This document shows positions 17,009 to 25,072 of a DNA stretch of 64,000 bases, piece by piece (position 1 is the stretch's first letter; each line of letters begins with the position of its first letter). The notes under the pieces were generated by a model. That model saw nothing but the letters and a program-made list of their open reading frames with translations. It searched no databases and was not told the origin of the DNA. The translations under genes were made by a program, and so were the position numbers. The stretch is taken from NCBI GenBank assembly GCA_964606975.1, contig CAZSGY010000006.1:1-64000 (forward strand), in the 5' to 3' direction. The stretch is from UBA8517 sp964606975 (lineage in GTDB: Bacteria > Patescibacteriota > Microgenomatia > UBA8517).

Positions 17009-19240
17009 ATGAACTTAAAAGATCTACTGACAAGCAAAGAAACCACACCCGAACTTTTTTGGGCGCTTGTTATTGAAAAAGGTCTTGTTCAAGCGGGAAT
17101 TTGGTATATAGGTGAATCTGTTGCTGAAGTCGTAAGCGTGGGTGCGGGAGTTCCCTGGGAAAGTGAGGATGAGTTAATTGAAGCAACCGATGCTGCCCTG
17201 TCTTCGGCCATTCAAAAAGTACCTGAAGATTACCCTGAACCGCAAAAAACAGTCTTTGGGGTAGCTACATCTTGGGTAACAAATGGAGAAATTTCTTCGG
17301 AAAATTTGAATAAAATTAAGAAACTTTGTACGGAATTGACCCTTACTCCTGTGGGGTTTGTGGTTTTGCCGGAAGCCATTGCTCATTTTTATAAATCCAA
17401 CGAGGGGGCACCTCTTAATGCAATCGTATTAAAATCCGGTGATGATAGTTTGGAACTTTCGGTGTTCAAATTGGGAGAACTTGTGGGAACGACAGAAGTT
17501 TCAAGAAGTGTTTCGTTAGCGGATGATGTTATTGAAGGTTTGTCGAGATTTAACGGAGCTGCACCTTTGCCCACCAGATTTGTTGTCTACGACGGTAAAG
17601 AAGGAGAACTGGAGGATGTTAAGCAAACGCTGATTCAAACCAATTGGACCGAAGGTAAGATTAATTTTTTGCATACACCTCAAGTTGAAGTATTAAATAG
17701 CGAGAAAAAAGTTTTGGCTACGGCTTTGGCGGGAGGAGCAGAAATAGGAAATGTGAATGCGGTGGTTGCAAATGAAGACGAAGATGAGGAAGGGGCGACG
17801 TTTGAAGAGGTTCGTAAAGATGAATCTGTGCCGGCCACGCCCCCGTCAGCAGCCTCTCTGGGCTTTTCCGTCGGAGAGGATGTGTCATCGATGAAAAGGG
17901 AGGACGTTCAAAATGTTGCCCCGGTAGAAAACGCCATGCCGGTAGCAAACCAGCCACAACAAATGTACTCCATGCAGCCAACGCAGCCACAGGCAAATTC
18001 GACATCAAAATTTGCCCCGGCAAAATTTGCAGCCGGTTATCTGGCAAGATCTAAAAGTTTGTTCCATTCATTTTCAAAATTGTTTTCGAAGCCAAGTGGT
18101 GTATCCGGAAATAAAAACAAATGGTTAACAATAATCTTGATTGCCTTGGGAGCCCTTTTTATTACGGTTAACATCTTGTGGTGGTTTGTGCAAACCGCGG
18201 ATATTACAGTCTACGTTACCCCCAAAAGAGCAGAAGAAAATATGAGGGTCACCTTCGATAGTGGTGGTGGGTATGATCCGGAAAACGGAGTGATTCCGGC
18301 AAGAGTAATAACCGATAATGTTTCTGGGGAAAAGACCAAATCTACAACAGGAACCAAACTGATTGGAAATAAAGCCACCGGGAGTGTACAAATCGCCAAC
18401 GGAAACGGAACAGCAATAAATTTGTCGGCCGGTACTGTTTTAACGTCTGCCTCGGGTTTTAAATTTGTTACCAATGATGAAGCTTCAGTTTCCGGGCAGC
18501 TTTTGCCCGGTTCGCCGGGGACCGCGACGGTTAATGTAACTGCCGGTGATATCGGATCTTCTTACAATCTGGCCAAGGGTGAAGTTTTCAGTGTGGGCAA
18601 TTATTCAAAGGCGCTGGTTGCTGCAACCTCAACCGGAGATTTTACGGGTGGTAGCAGTCAGCAGATATCTGCTGTAGGTAAAGAAGATCGCGAAAAACTT
18701 GAAAGCGACCTGATTAACGAACTGAAGCAGGGGGTTACTACCAACATGGTTAGCAAAGTGTCCGAAGGCGAAATGCTGGTTGGGGATTTGGTTGCTTTAG
18801 ATCCGGTGAGTGAGAATTTTGATCACAATGAAGGCGATCAGGCGGAAAGCCTTAAACTTTCTTTGGACTTAAGTGCCAAAGGCCTGGCCGCAGACAGAAC
18901 CAAACTGCTTGAATATGCCAAAAAAGTACTTGCAAGCAAATCTACAGCCGATTATTCACTCTCTTCGGATCACATCGATTTCAGGTTCACATATATCGAG
19001 GAGTCGGAAGGAAGATATGCTTATGATGTAGTTATCGGCGGGAATTTCTTACCAAATGTAGACACGGAAGGAATTAAGAAAGTGATTATGGGCAAAAATG
19101 CCAATGTTGCCACAGAATACTTGAATTCAATCACGGGCTTTGATCACGCCGACGTTTCTTTAAAAATCAAATTCCCTGCCCCGCTTAAAACTATTCCCAG
19201 AATTTCCAAAAACATAGACATTGATATTAGACCCGAATAA
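17009..19240 (+). CDS. fusion of actin-like cytoplasmic domain, one TM and extracytoplasmic baseplate-J-like beta region
   Basis: The 743-residue protein is not a named family. Residues 1-250 look like a degenerate ASKHA (FtsA/PilM/Hsp70-type) fold, with a GFVVLPEAIAHF segment where these proteins have their second phosphate loop. Residues about 260-365 are a Pro/Gln-rich linker. One membrane segment lies at about 372-394. Outside, residues 395-740 are beta-rich with a motif series (GNKATGSVQIAN, AGTVLTSASGFKF, PGTATVNVTAGDIGSSYN) resembling baseplate J/gp47-type proteins. A sortase gene follows 28 bases later. An envelope-spanning assembly role is inference. ATG 17009 is preferred over TTG 16991. 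Confidence 0.6.
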   Translation: MNLKDLLTSKETTPELFWALVIEKGLVQAGIWYIGESVAEVVSVGAGVPWESEDELIEATDAALSSAIQKVPEDYPEPQKTVFGVATSWVTNGEISSENLNKIKKLCTELTLTPVGFVVLPEAIAHFYKSNEGAPLNAIVLKSGDDSLELSVFKLGELVGTTEVSRSVSLADDVIEGLSRFNGAAPLPTRFVVYDGKEGELEDVKQTLIQTNWTEGKINFLHTPQVEVLNSEKKVLATALAGGAEIGNVNAVVANEDEDEEGATFEEVRKDESVPATPPSAASLGFSVGEDVSSMKREDVQNVAPVENAMPVANQPQQMYSMQPTQPQANSTSKFAPAKFAAGYLARSKSLFHSFSKLFSKPSGVSGNKNKWLTIILIALGALFITVNILWWFVQTADITVYVTPKRAEENMRVTFDSGGGYDPENGVIPARVITDNVSGEKTKSTTGTKLIGNKATGSVQIANGNGTAINLSAGTVLTSASGFKFVTNDEASVSGQLLPGSPGTATVNVTAGDIGSSYNLAKGEVFSVGNYSKALVAATSTGDFTGGSSQQISAVGKEDREKLESDLINELKQGVTTNMVSKVSEGEMLVGDLVALDPVSENFDHNEGDQAESLKLSLDLSAKGLAADRTKLLEYAKKVLASKSTADYSLSSDHIDFRFTYIEESEGRYAYDVVIGGNFLPNVDTEGIKKVIMGKNANVATEYLNSITGFDHADVSLKIKFPAPLKTIPRISKNIDIDIRPE

Positions 19241-19268
19241 TTCCTCCTCTTGTAGTAAAATTGGTGGT

Positions 19269-19985
19269 ATGTCTCAAAAGACAATCTTACGTTTATCAGC
19301 CATAATTTCCGGAATCTCGGGAATAGTAATTTTAGTGGGGGTGGTGTATCCGATTGTCAGTTATGATGCTATTTATTCTAAAAAATATACAAAACTAATT
19401 TCTCCGCTGGCAGATCCCGGCAGCCAGGTTCAGGAAGTTTTGAATGCTCCGGTGGCCAAAGAGGAGTTGGACACCACCAAAGCCAGCACTTGGTTTACAG
19501 GTGGGGCTAGTGAAGAAGATTTTACAACCCCTACTGCGATGTATTACGAACTTACCATTCCCAAACTGAAAATTGAGTCTGCAAAAGTTGCTATCGGAGG
19601 GGAAGATCTTAGTAAAAGTTTGATTCAATACCCGGGTACGGCACTTCCCGGCAAAAATGGAAATTCAGCAATCTTTGGCCATTCGATATTGCCGATTTTT
19701 AATAATCCTAAAAATTATATTTCCATATTCACGATGCTTCCGACTCTGGAAAAAGGAGATCTGGTGTATATTAATTACGATGGGGTTTCTTATACGTATA
19801 AAGTGGAAGAGATGTTTGAGGTGATGCCTACAGATTTGCAAGTTTTAGATCAGGACGCCAGTGACTCGTTTATAACTTTAGTTACCTGCGTCCCGCCGGG
19901 CGATCCGAGAAAGCCAAAAAGATTGGTGGTCAGAGCAAGGGTGGTTCCTCCTGACGAAAAAGCAGTGACTAATGGTATAAATTAA
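19269..19985 (+). CDS. sortase (class D/E-like transpeptidase)
   Basis: Sortases cut secreted proteins at a sorting motif and attach them to the envelope or to each other. The 239 residues start with an N-terminal membrane anchor (about 8-32), followed by the sortase beta-barrel. The catalytic triad is visible: His in FGHSILP, Cys in TLVTCVPPGD, and Arg in KRLVVRARV. No LPxTG-type substrate is evident in the window. It lies right after the large membrane fusion protein, suggesting a shared role, and 2 bases before ruvX. ATG 19269 gives a sensible signal anchor; a TTG at 19221 would overlap the upstream gene. Confidence 0.88.
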   Translation: MSQKTILRLSAIISGISGIVILVGVVYPIVSYDAIYSKKYTKLISPLADPGSQVQEVLNAPVAKEELDTTKASTWFTGGASEEDFTTPTAMYYELTIPKLKIESAKVAIGGEDLSKSLIQYPGTALPGKNGNSAIFGHSILPIFNNPKNYISIFTMLPTLEKGDLVYINYDGVSYTYKVEEMFEVMPTDLQVLDQDASDSFITLVTCVPPGDPRKPKRLVVRARVVPPDEKAVTNGIN

Positions 19986-19987
19986 TT

Positions 19988-20377
19988 ATGAAAATTTTAG
20001 GAATTGATTACGGAAGAAGCAAGATTGGTTTAGCAATCTCCGAAGGTTTTTTGGCAGAACCTTACCAAGTAATTAAATACAAAAATCCGAGGCAGTTAGC
20101 CGAAAAAATTATGCAGCTTATTGAAAAAGAAGATATTGGCAAGGTAATAATCGGTGTATCTGAAGGAGAAATGGGTGCGGAATCAAAAAAGTTCGCAATA
20201 GATATAAGTCTTCTTACAAAGGCGATTGTTGAGACTTATGATGAAACATTGACCACGCATGATGCTCAGGAGCTTTCAATGGAGGCAGGAATTTCCCAAA
20301 AACGCCGACACGAAATGGAGGATGCCTACGCTGCGGCTGTAATGCTACAAAACTACTTAAATAACCAGCTTGACTAG
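19988..20377 (+). CDS. ruvX: RuvX/YqgF-type RNase H-fold nuclease
   Basis: The 129 residues show the family hallmarks: GIDYGRSKIGLAIS at the start, IIGVSEG in the middle, YDETLTT and the terminal DAYAAAVMLQNYL helix. YqgF proteins process the 5'/3' ends of 16S rRNA and have been proposed as Holliday junction resolvases. The usual length is about 135-150. The start is 2 bases after the sortase stop. Confidence 0.92.
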   Translation: MKILGIDYGRSKIGLAISEGFLAEPYQVIKYKNPRQLAEKIMQLIEKEDIGKVIIGVSEGEMGAESKKFAIDISLLTKAIVETYDETLTTHDAQELSMEAGISQKRRHEMEDAYAAAVMLQNYLNNQLD

Positions 20378-20396
20378 CCTTCTTTCATGGTATACT
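20370..20396 (+). promoter_or_regulatory. promoter of zinc-ribbon/mltG unit
   Basis: TTGACT (20370-20375) and TATACT (20391-20396), with a short 15-base spacer. The -10 ends 9 bases before the ATG at 20406. The -35 lies inside the end of ruvX. Confidence 0.45.
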
Positions 20397-20405
20397 TTAG
20401 ATAGA

Positions 20406-20609
20406 ATGTTCAAAAGTATTATTGCTCCCATGCAGGCCTGGCTCCTCTCTCAAGGAAGGTGTGTCGGTTGCGGAACCCCACTTATTGACGGCAAGGCTAA
20501 AAAAACTAAGTACGGTGAGCAAGTAACGTGCGTTAAATGTGGAAGGATTTTTATCCGTAACTCCAAAACAAGTAAGTATAGAAGAGCCCTTCTTGAAGAG
20601 GTTTCCTAG
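20406..20609 (+). CDS. small zinc-ribbon protein
   Basis: The 67 residues contain two CxxC knuckles (CVGC and CVKC) about 25 residues apart, a typical zinc ribbon, followed by a basic tail. ATG 20406 is chosen because of the promoter just upstream and because the longer frame would overlap ruvX. Zinc ribbons of this kind bind nucleic acid or protein; no specific role can be given. mltG begins 7 bases downstream. Confidence 0.65.
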   Translation: MFKSIIAPMQAWLLSQGRCVGCGTPLIDGKAKKTKYGEQVTCVKCGRIFIRNSKTSKYRRALLEEVS

Positions 20610-20616
20610 GTTCTTT

Positions 20617-21567
20617 ATGAAAAGGGTAATATTTTTGCTGTTTCTACCAACAATTTTAGTTGTTTTTGCCGCTTTCTGGTTCTTCCAAAATTCCCGGCCG
20701 GTTTCTGCGACAGAAAAGTATGACTATTTCATTATTGCGAAAGGCGCATCTGCATCCCAGATTGGAAACAAACTGGAAGAAGCAGGACTGATAAAAAGTG
20801 CTTTGGCTTTTAAGGTTTATGTTCAGTTTACGGGTCAGGCCAATAGGCTCCAAACTGGTGAGTTTAGGTTGACTCCTTCACACTCACTTTTTCAGACTGT
20901 TGACCTTCTTTTTAAAGGACCGGTTGAACTTTGGGTAACTATCCCCGAAGGCTTAAGAAGAGAGGAGATTGCCCGAAAAGTGGCATCTTCCTTGGGCAAA
21001 GACGACGTCTTCATAAGTGAATTTTTAAATGAATCAAAAGGAAAGGAAGGATATCTTTTCCCGGATTCCTATCTATTCCCCAGAGAAGTGTCCGCTTTTT
21101 CAGTAGTTAAGAAAATGACCGACACTTTTGATTCTAAGGTAAAAGATTTAGAGAACAATTCGGGGTTTAGTTTTGACCAAGCGATAATCCTGGCTTCATT
21201 GATCGAAAGGGAAACCAAGACGGATGAAGAAAGACCGGTGGTTGCAGGAATACTTATAAAGCGGCTTAATTCCGGGTGGCCGCTGCAAATTGATGCGTCT
21301 GTCCAATATGCGGTTGGTAGTGAAAAAGAGTGGTGGCCGGTTCTGACATTGGATGATTTATCAGTAAAATCCGGCTACAACACTTATATGAATCAGGGAT
21401 TACCGCCGACCCCTATAGCCAGTCCCGGTCTTTCCTCCATCAAGGCGGCTTTTAATCCCGAAGAAAGTGATTATTGGTATTACATACATGATACTAAGGG
21501 GCAAATTCATTACGCCAAAACATTAGAGGAGCATAACGCCAATATTGTTAAATATTTAGGCAAGTAG
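20617..21567 (+). CDS. mltG: MltG endolytic murein transglycosylase
   Basis: MltG cleaves nascent glycan strands at the membrane and so sets glycan length. From ATG 20617 the protein is 316 residues: a membrane anchor (about 2-22), a LysM-like subdomain, and the YceG catalytic domain with the catalytic Glu in ASLIERET, the LNSGWPLQIDASVQYA segment and the closing NPEESDYWYYI and AKTLEEHN motifs. A longer frame from 20539 overlaps the zinc-ribbon gene and would bury the membrane anchor, so it is not favoured. Confidence 0.93.
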   Translation: MKRVIFLLFLPTILVVFAAFWFFQNSRPVSATEKYDYFIIAKGASASQIGNKLEEAGLIKSALAFKVYVQFTGQANRLQTGEFRLTPSHSLFQTVDLLFKGPVELWVTIPEGLRREEIARKVASSLGKDDVFISEFLNESKGKEGYLFPDSYLFPREVSAFSVVKKMTDTFDSKVKDLENNSGFSFDQAIILASLIERETKTDEERPVVAGILIKRLNSGWPLQIDASVQYAVGSEKEWWPVLTLDDLSVKSGYNTYMNQGLPPTPIASPGLSSIKAAFNPEESDYWYYIHDTKGQIHYAKTLEEHNANIVKYLGK

Positions 21568-21580
21568 ATAGGTTTGCATA

Positions 21581-21608
21581 TTGACACGGACCAAATTATA
21601 GATATAAT
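21581..21608 (+). promoter_or_regulatory. rpoBC promoter
   Basis: Perfect TTGACA (21581-21586) and perfect TATAAT (21603-21608) separated by 16 bases, the strongest promoter in the window. Start predicted near 21615, giving a leader of about 70 bases. Confidence 0.7.
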
Positions 21609-21617
21609 CCCATCTTA

Positions 21618-21638
21618 GGCGTACATGAATGGTACGCC
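21618..21638 (+). promoter_or_regulatory. 5'-end hairpin of rpoB mRNA
   Basis: GGCGTAC (21618-21624) pairs perfectly with GTACGCC (21632-21638) around a 7-base loop, starting within a few bases of the predicted 5' end. No T-run follows, so it is not a terminator; stabilisation of the mRNA 5' end or control of polymerase synthesis is possible. Confidence 0.4.
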
Positions 21639-21686
21639 CGTCTCGCTTCATAGTTGGCGGGTCATGTCTTTTTAATTTCCATAATA

Positions 21687-24600
21687 ATGGCAGCTCAAAA
21701 ACCAACCCGTCGCAATTTTGGTAAGGATGAAAAGAAATTACCAAAAATTAATTTAAGTCAAGTTCAAAAAGAAAGTTGGCAATGGTTTTTGGGAGAAGGA
21801 ATTAAGGAAGAACTTGTCACAATTTCTCCGATAGATGATTTTACGGGTAAAAATTGGCAATTATTTTTGGGAGATCACTCTCTAGGACTCCCGGGCGTTT
21901 CTCCAAGACTTGCTCAGAAAAAAGGAATTTCATACGCGTCTCCATTAAAGATCCGTGCCACACTTGTTAACAAAAGAACCGGTCAGGAAGTAACTCAAGA
22001 TGTCTTTTTGGGAGACGTGCCTCAGATGACTTCTGCGGGTACATTTATTATCAACGGTATCGAAAGAGCCGTTATCAACCAAATCGTCAGATCACCGGGT
22101 GCTTATTTTTCCGGAGAGCTTGATCCCTCATCCGGCCGTATTTTATATCGAGCAGAAGTTCGTCCGCTTCACGGAAGCTGGCTTGAATTTGAAGTTACCA
22201 GAGGAGACCTCATCTATGCCAGAATCGACAGACGCAGAAAGGTTTTAGCTTCAACTTTCTTAAGAGCTTTGGGAGTGGAATCCGACCAGATGATTATAGA
22301 TACCTTCAAAGAAATAGATAAAGATAAGGATCATCAATACATGGCTGCGACCATTGCTAAAGATTCAACCAAAACCAGAGAGGAAGCCTTGATCGAAATT
22401 TATAGGAAAATGAGACCGGGTGAGCCAGCGGTATTAGACAACGCAGAGGGTCTTTTTGCTTCACTTTTTACCGATGGCAGACGCTACGATCTTGGTAAAG
22501 TAGGCAGATTTAAGATTAACAAGAAACTTGGGGTTAATCTTCCAAATGAAAAATCCAACTGGGTATTAACCAGACAGGATGCTGTCGCTGTTATCTCTTA
22601 CCTTATTGGTTTGCAAAACGGGGTCGGAAAGCTTGACGACATTGACCATCTTAGCAACCGTAGGCTGAGGAGAGTTGGAGAACTGGTGGCGGTTAACGCT
22701 TTCAGGGTGGGGCTTTTGCGATTAGAACGCAGCGTCAAGGAAAAGATGAGCTTGATTTCTCCTGATGACAAACCGCTTCCGGCCACCCTAATTAATGCCA
22801 GGCCGTTAATTGCTTCTCTAAATGAGTTTTTCAGAAGCAATCAACTTTCGACAATTTTGGATGACACAAACCCCTTGAGCGAAGTTGATAATCTTCGCCG
22901 TGTTTCAGTGCTTGGTACCGGCGGAATCAACAGAGAAAGAGCCAGTTTCTCAATTCGTGACGTTAATGCTTCCCAATACGGAAGAATTGATCCGATAAGA
23001 AGCCCGGAAGGACCAAATATCGGACTTGTTACCTACCTGGCTTTATATGCAAAGGTTGACGAGTTTGGTTTTATAGAAACTTTGTATAAGAAAGTCGAAA
23101 AGGACGGTAAAAAGGCCAGAGTAACGGAAGAGATCGTCTATTTGACTGCAGATGACGAGGAGGATCACTACATTACCCACTCTGGGGTAAATATTGATGA
23201 AAAAGGGTATATTACCGACAAAAGAGTTCCTCTCAGGTATAAAGGTAAGTTTATTGAAGGTTCGGCAAATTTGGTTGAATATATTGATGTTACCCCAAGA
23301 CAAGTAGTCGGAGCTTCAGCCTCGCTCATTCCTTTCCTGGCTAATGATGAAGGTAACCGTGCACTTATGGGTTCAAACATGCAATGTCAGGCTGTCCCGT
23401 TGGTTAATCCTGAATCTCCGATTGTTGGGACAGGAATGGAGGGCGAGATTTCTGAGGGAATGCAAAGAGTGATTAAAGCAAGACATTCCGGTACGGTTGA
23501 GTTTGCAGACGGCGAAAAAGTAGTTGTTAAACTCGATAAAAAAGTCAAAACTGAAGAGCAAGGATCAGACGACATTGAGTTTACAGATGGCGGTGCACGT
23601 GAGGTCTATAACATTACCAAATTTAAACGCACTGCTCATTCAACCTGTTACAACCAAATTACCAGAGTGGAGCCGGGTCAAAAAGTTGCCGAGGGAGATC
23701 TTTTGGTTGATGGCCCTGCCAGTCAGGACGGAGAACTTGGTTTAGGGCGCAATCTTACCATTGCTTACACCAGCCTTGGAGGTTACGGATTTGAAGACGC
23801 TATCCTTATTTCCGACAGGTTAGTCAGGGAAGATTTATTAACTTCGGTTCATATCGAAGAATATGAAGCGGAAGTTGTTGATACCAAACTTGGTCCCGAA
23901 GAGATTACCAATGACATTCCCAATGTCTCCGAAGCTGAATTGGCAAACTTAGCCTCAGATGGTATCGTTATGATCGGCGCCGAAGTCGGGCCTAACGACA
24001 TTTTGGTCGGGAAAATTGCACCTAAAGGGGAAACGGAATTAACCAGCGAAGAAAGACTTCTCCGTGCCATCTTTGGAGAAAAAGCCCGTGAGGTTCGCGA
24101 TACGTCTTTGAGAGTTCCCCACGGTGAACGCGGGACTGTGGTTGACGTGCAAATTTTGGACCGTGATAAAGGTGACGAGTTGGGGCCTGGTGTCATTAAG
24201 AAAGTTATTGTCAGAGTCGCTCAGATCAGAAAGATTACGGTCGGAGACAAAGTCGCAGGAAGACATGGAAACAAAGGTGTTGTCAGCAAAATCATGCCCG
24301 TTTCAGACATGCCTTATCTGGCAGACGGCACACCCGTAGACATTCTTATTTCACCCCTTTCTGTTATTTCCCGTATGAATCTGGGACAGCTCATGGAGGC
24401 TCATCTTGGTTGGGCGCTTAGGACAGAGGGAATCAAGGGTGCGCTCCCGGTTTTTGACAAGATTGGAGCAGACGTGATTGCTGAAGAGCTTAAAAAGGCA
24501 GGCCTTCCGGTTAACGGAAAAGCCAGACTCTATGACGGCAGAACAGGTCAGGCTTTTGGAGAAGATACAGTCGTAGGGGTGGGTTATATTATGAAACTTA

Positions 24601-25058
24601 TCCACATGGTGGAAGACAAGACCCACGCCAGATCCACAGGTCCTTACTCTTTGGTTACTCAGCAACCTTTGGGAGGTAAGGCCCAGATGGGAGGTCAGCG
24701 TCTTGGAGAAATGGAGGTCTGGGCACTTGAGGCACACAGAGCCTGCCATACTTTGCAGGAAATGCTTACCATCAAATCTGATGATATTTTGGGACGCGCC
24801 AAAGCTTTTGAAGCCATAGTTAAAGGAACTGAAATTCCAGAATCTACAATTCCGGAAAGCTTTAAAGTTTTGGTTAGGGAACTTAATTCCTTAGGTTTGG
24901 CCGTAGATCCGAAGGGTGCAGTCATAGCTAAAGAGGTTGAAGAAGAAGTGGCCCCCGAGGGTATAGAGTTAGCAAAAGCTGCCGGGGCGGAGATTGTAGC
25001 CACAGACGAACTTTTGGAAGATAAAAGTCCCATGGAAGTTGAGGAGGTTTTAAATTAA
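21687..25058 (+). CDS. rpoB: RNA polymerase beta subunit
   Basis: At 1123 residues this is a compact beta subunit with the conserved order of lobes and catalytic regions, including the rifampicin-pocket region (ASQYGRIDPIRSPEGPNIGL), GYGFEDAILIS, GDKVAGRHGNKG, and the C-terminal QPLGGKAQMGGQRLGEMEV. The start is ATG 21687 (MAAQKPTRRNF), not the upstream TTG at 21654. A short acidic C-terminal tail follows the conserved end. Only 14 bases separate it from rpoC. Confidence 0.98.
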   Translation: MAAQKPTRRNFGKDEKKLPKINLSQVQKESWQWFLGEGIKEELVTISPIDDFTGKNWQLFLGDHSLGLPGVSPRLAQKKGISYASPLKIRATLVNKRTGQEVTQDVFLGDVPQMTSAGTFIINGIERAVINQIVRSPGAYFSGELDPSSGRILYRAEVRPLHGSWLEFEVTRGDLIYARIDRRRKVLASTFLRALGVESDQMIIDTFKEIDKDKDHQYMAATIAKDSTKTREEALIEIYRKMRPGEPAVLDNAEGLFASLFTDGRRYDLGKVGRFKINKKLGVNLPNEKSNWVLTRQDAVAVISYLIGLQNGVGKLDDIDHLSNRRLRRVGELVAVNAFRVGLLRLERSVKEKMSLISPDDKPLPATLINARPLIASLNEFFRSNQLSTILDDTNPLSEVDNLRRVSVLGTGGINRERASFSIRDVNASQYGRIDPIRSPEGPNIGLVTYLALYAKVDEFGFIETLYKKVEKDGKKARVTEEIVYLTADDEEDHYITHSGVNIDEKGYITDKRVPLRYKGKFIEGSANLVEYIDVTPRQVVGASASLIPFLANDEGNRALMGSNMQCQAVPLVNPESPIVGTGMEGEISEGMQRVIKARHSGTVEFADGEKVVVKLDKKVKTEEQGSDDIEFTDGGAREVYNITKFKRTAHSTCYNQITRVEPGQKVAEGDLLVDGPASQDGELGLGRNLTIAYTSLGGYGFEDAILISDRLVREDLLTSVHIEEYEAEVVDTKLGPEEITNDIPNVSEAELANLASDGIVMIGAEVGPNDILVGKIAPKGETELTSEERLLRAIFGEKAREVRDTSLRVPHGERGTVVDVQILDRDKGDELGPGVIKKVIVRVAQIRKITVGDKVAGRHGNKGVVSKIMPVSDMPYLADGTPVDILISPLSVISRMNLGQLMEAHLGWALRTEGIKGALPVFDKIGADVIAEELKKAGLPVNGKARLYDGRTGQAFGEDTVVGVGYIMKLIHMVEDKTHARSTGPYSLVTQQPLGGKAQMGGQRLGEMEVWALEAHRACHTLQEMLTIKSDDILGRAKAFEAIVKGTEIPESTIPESFKVLVRELNSLGLAVDPKGAVIAKEVEEEVAPEGIELAKAAGAEIVATDELLEDKSPMEVEEVLN

Positions 25059-25072
25059 AATAGCAGATTCAT

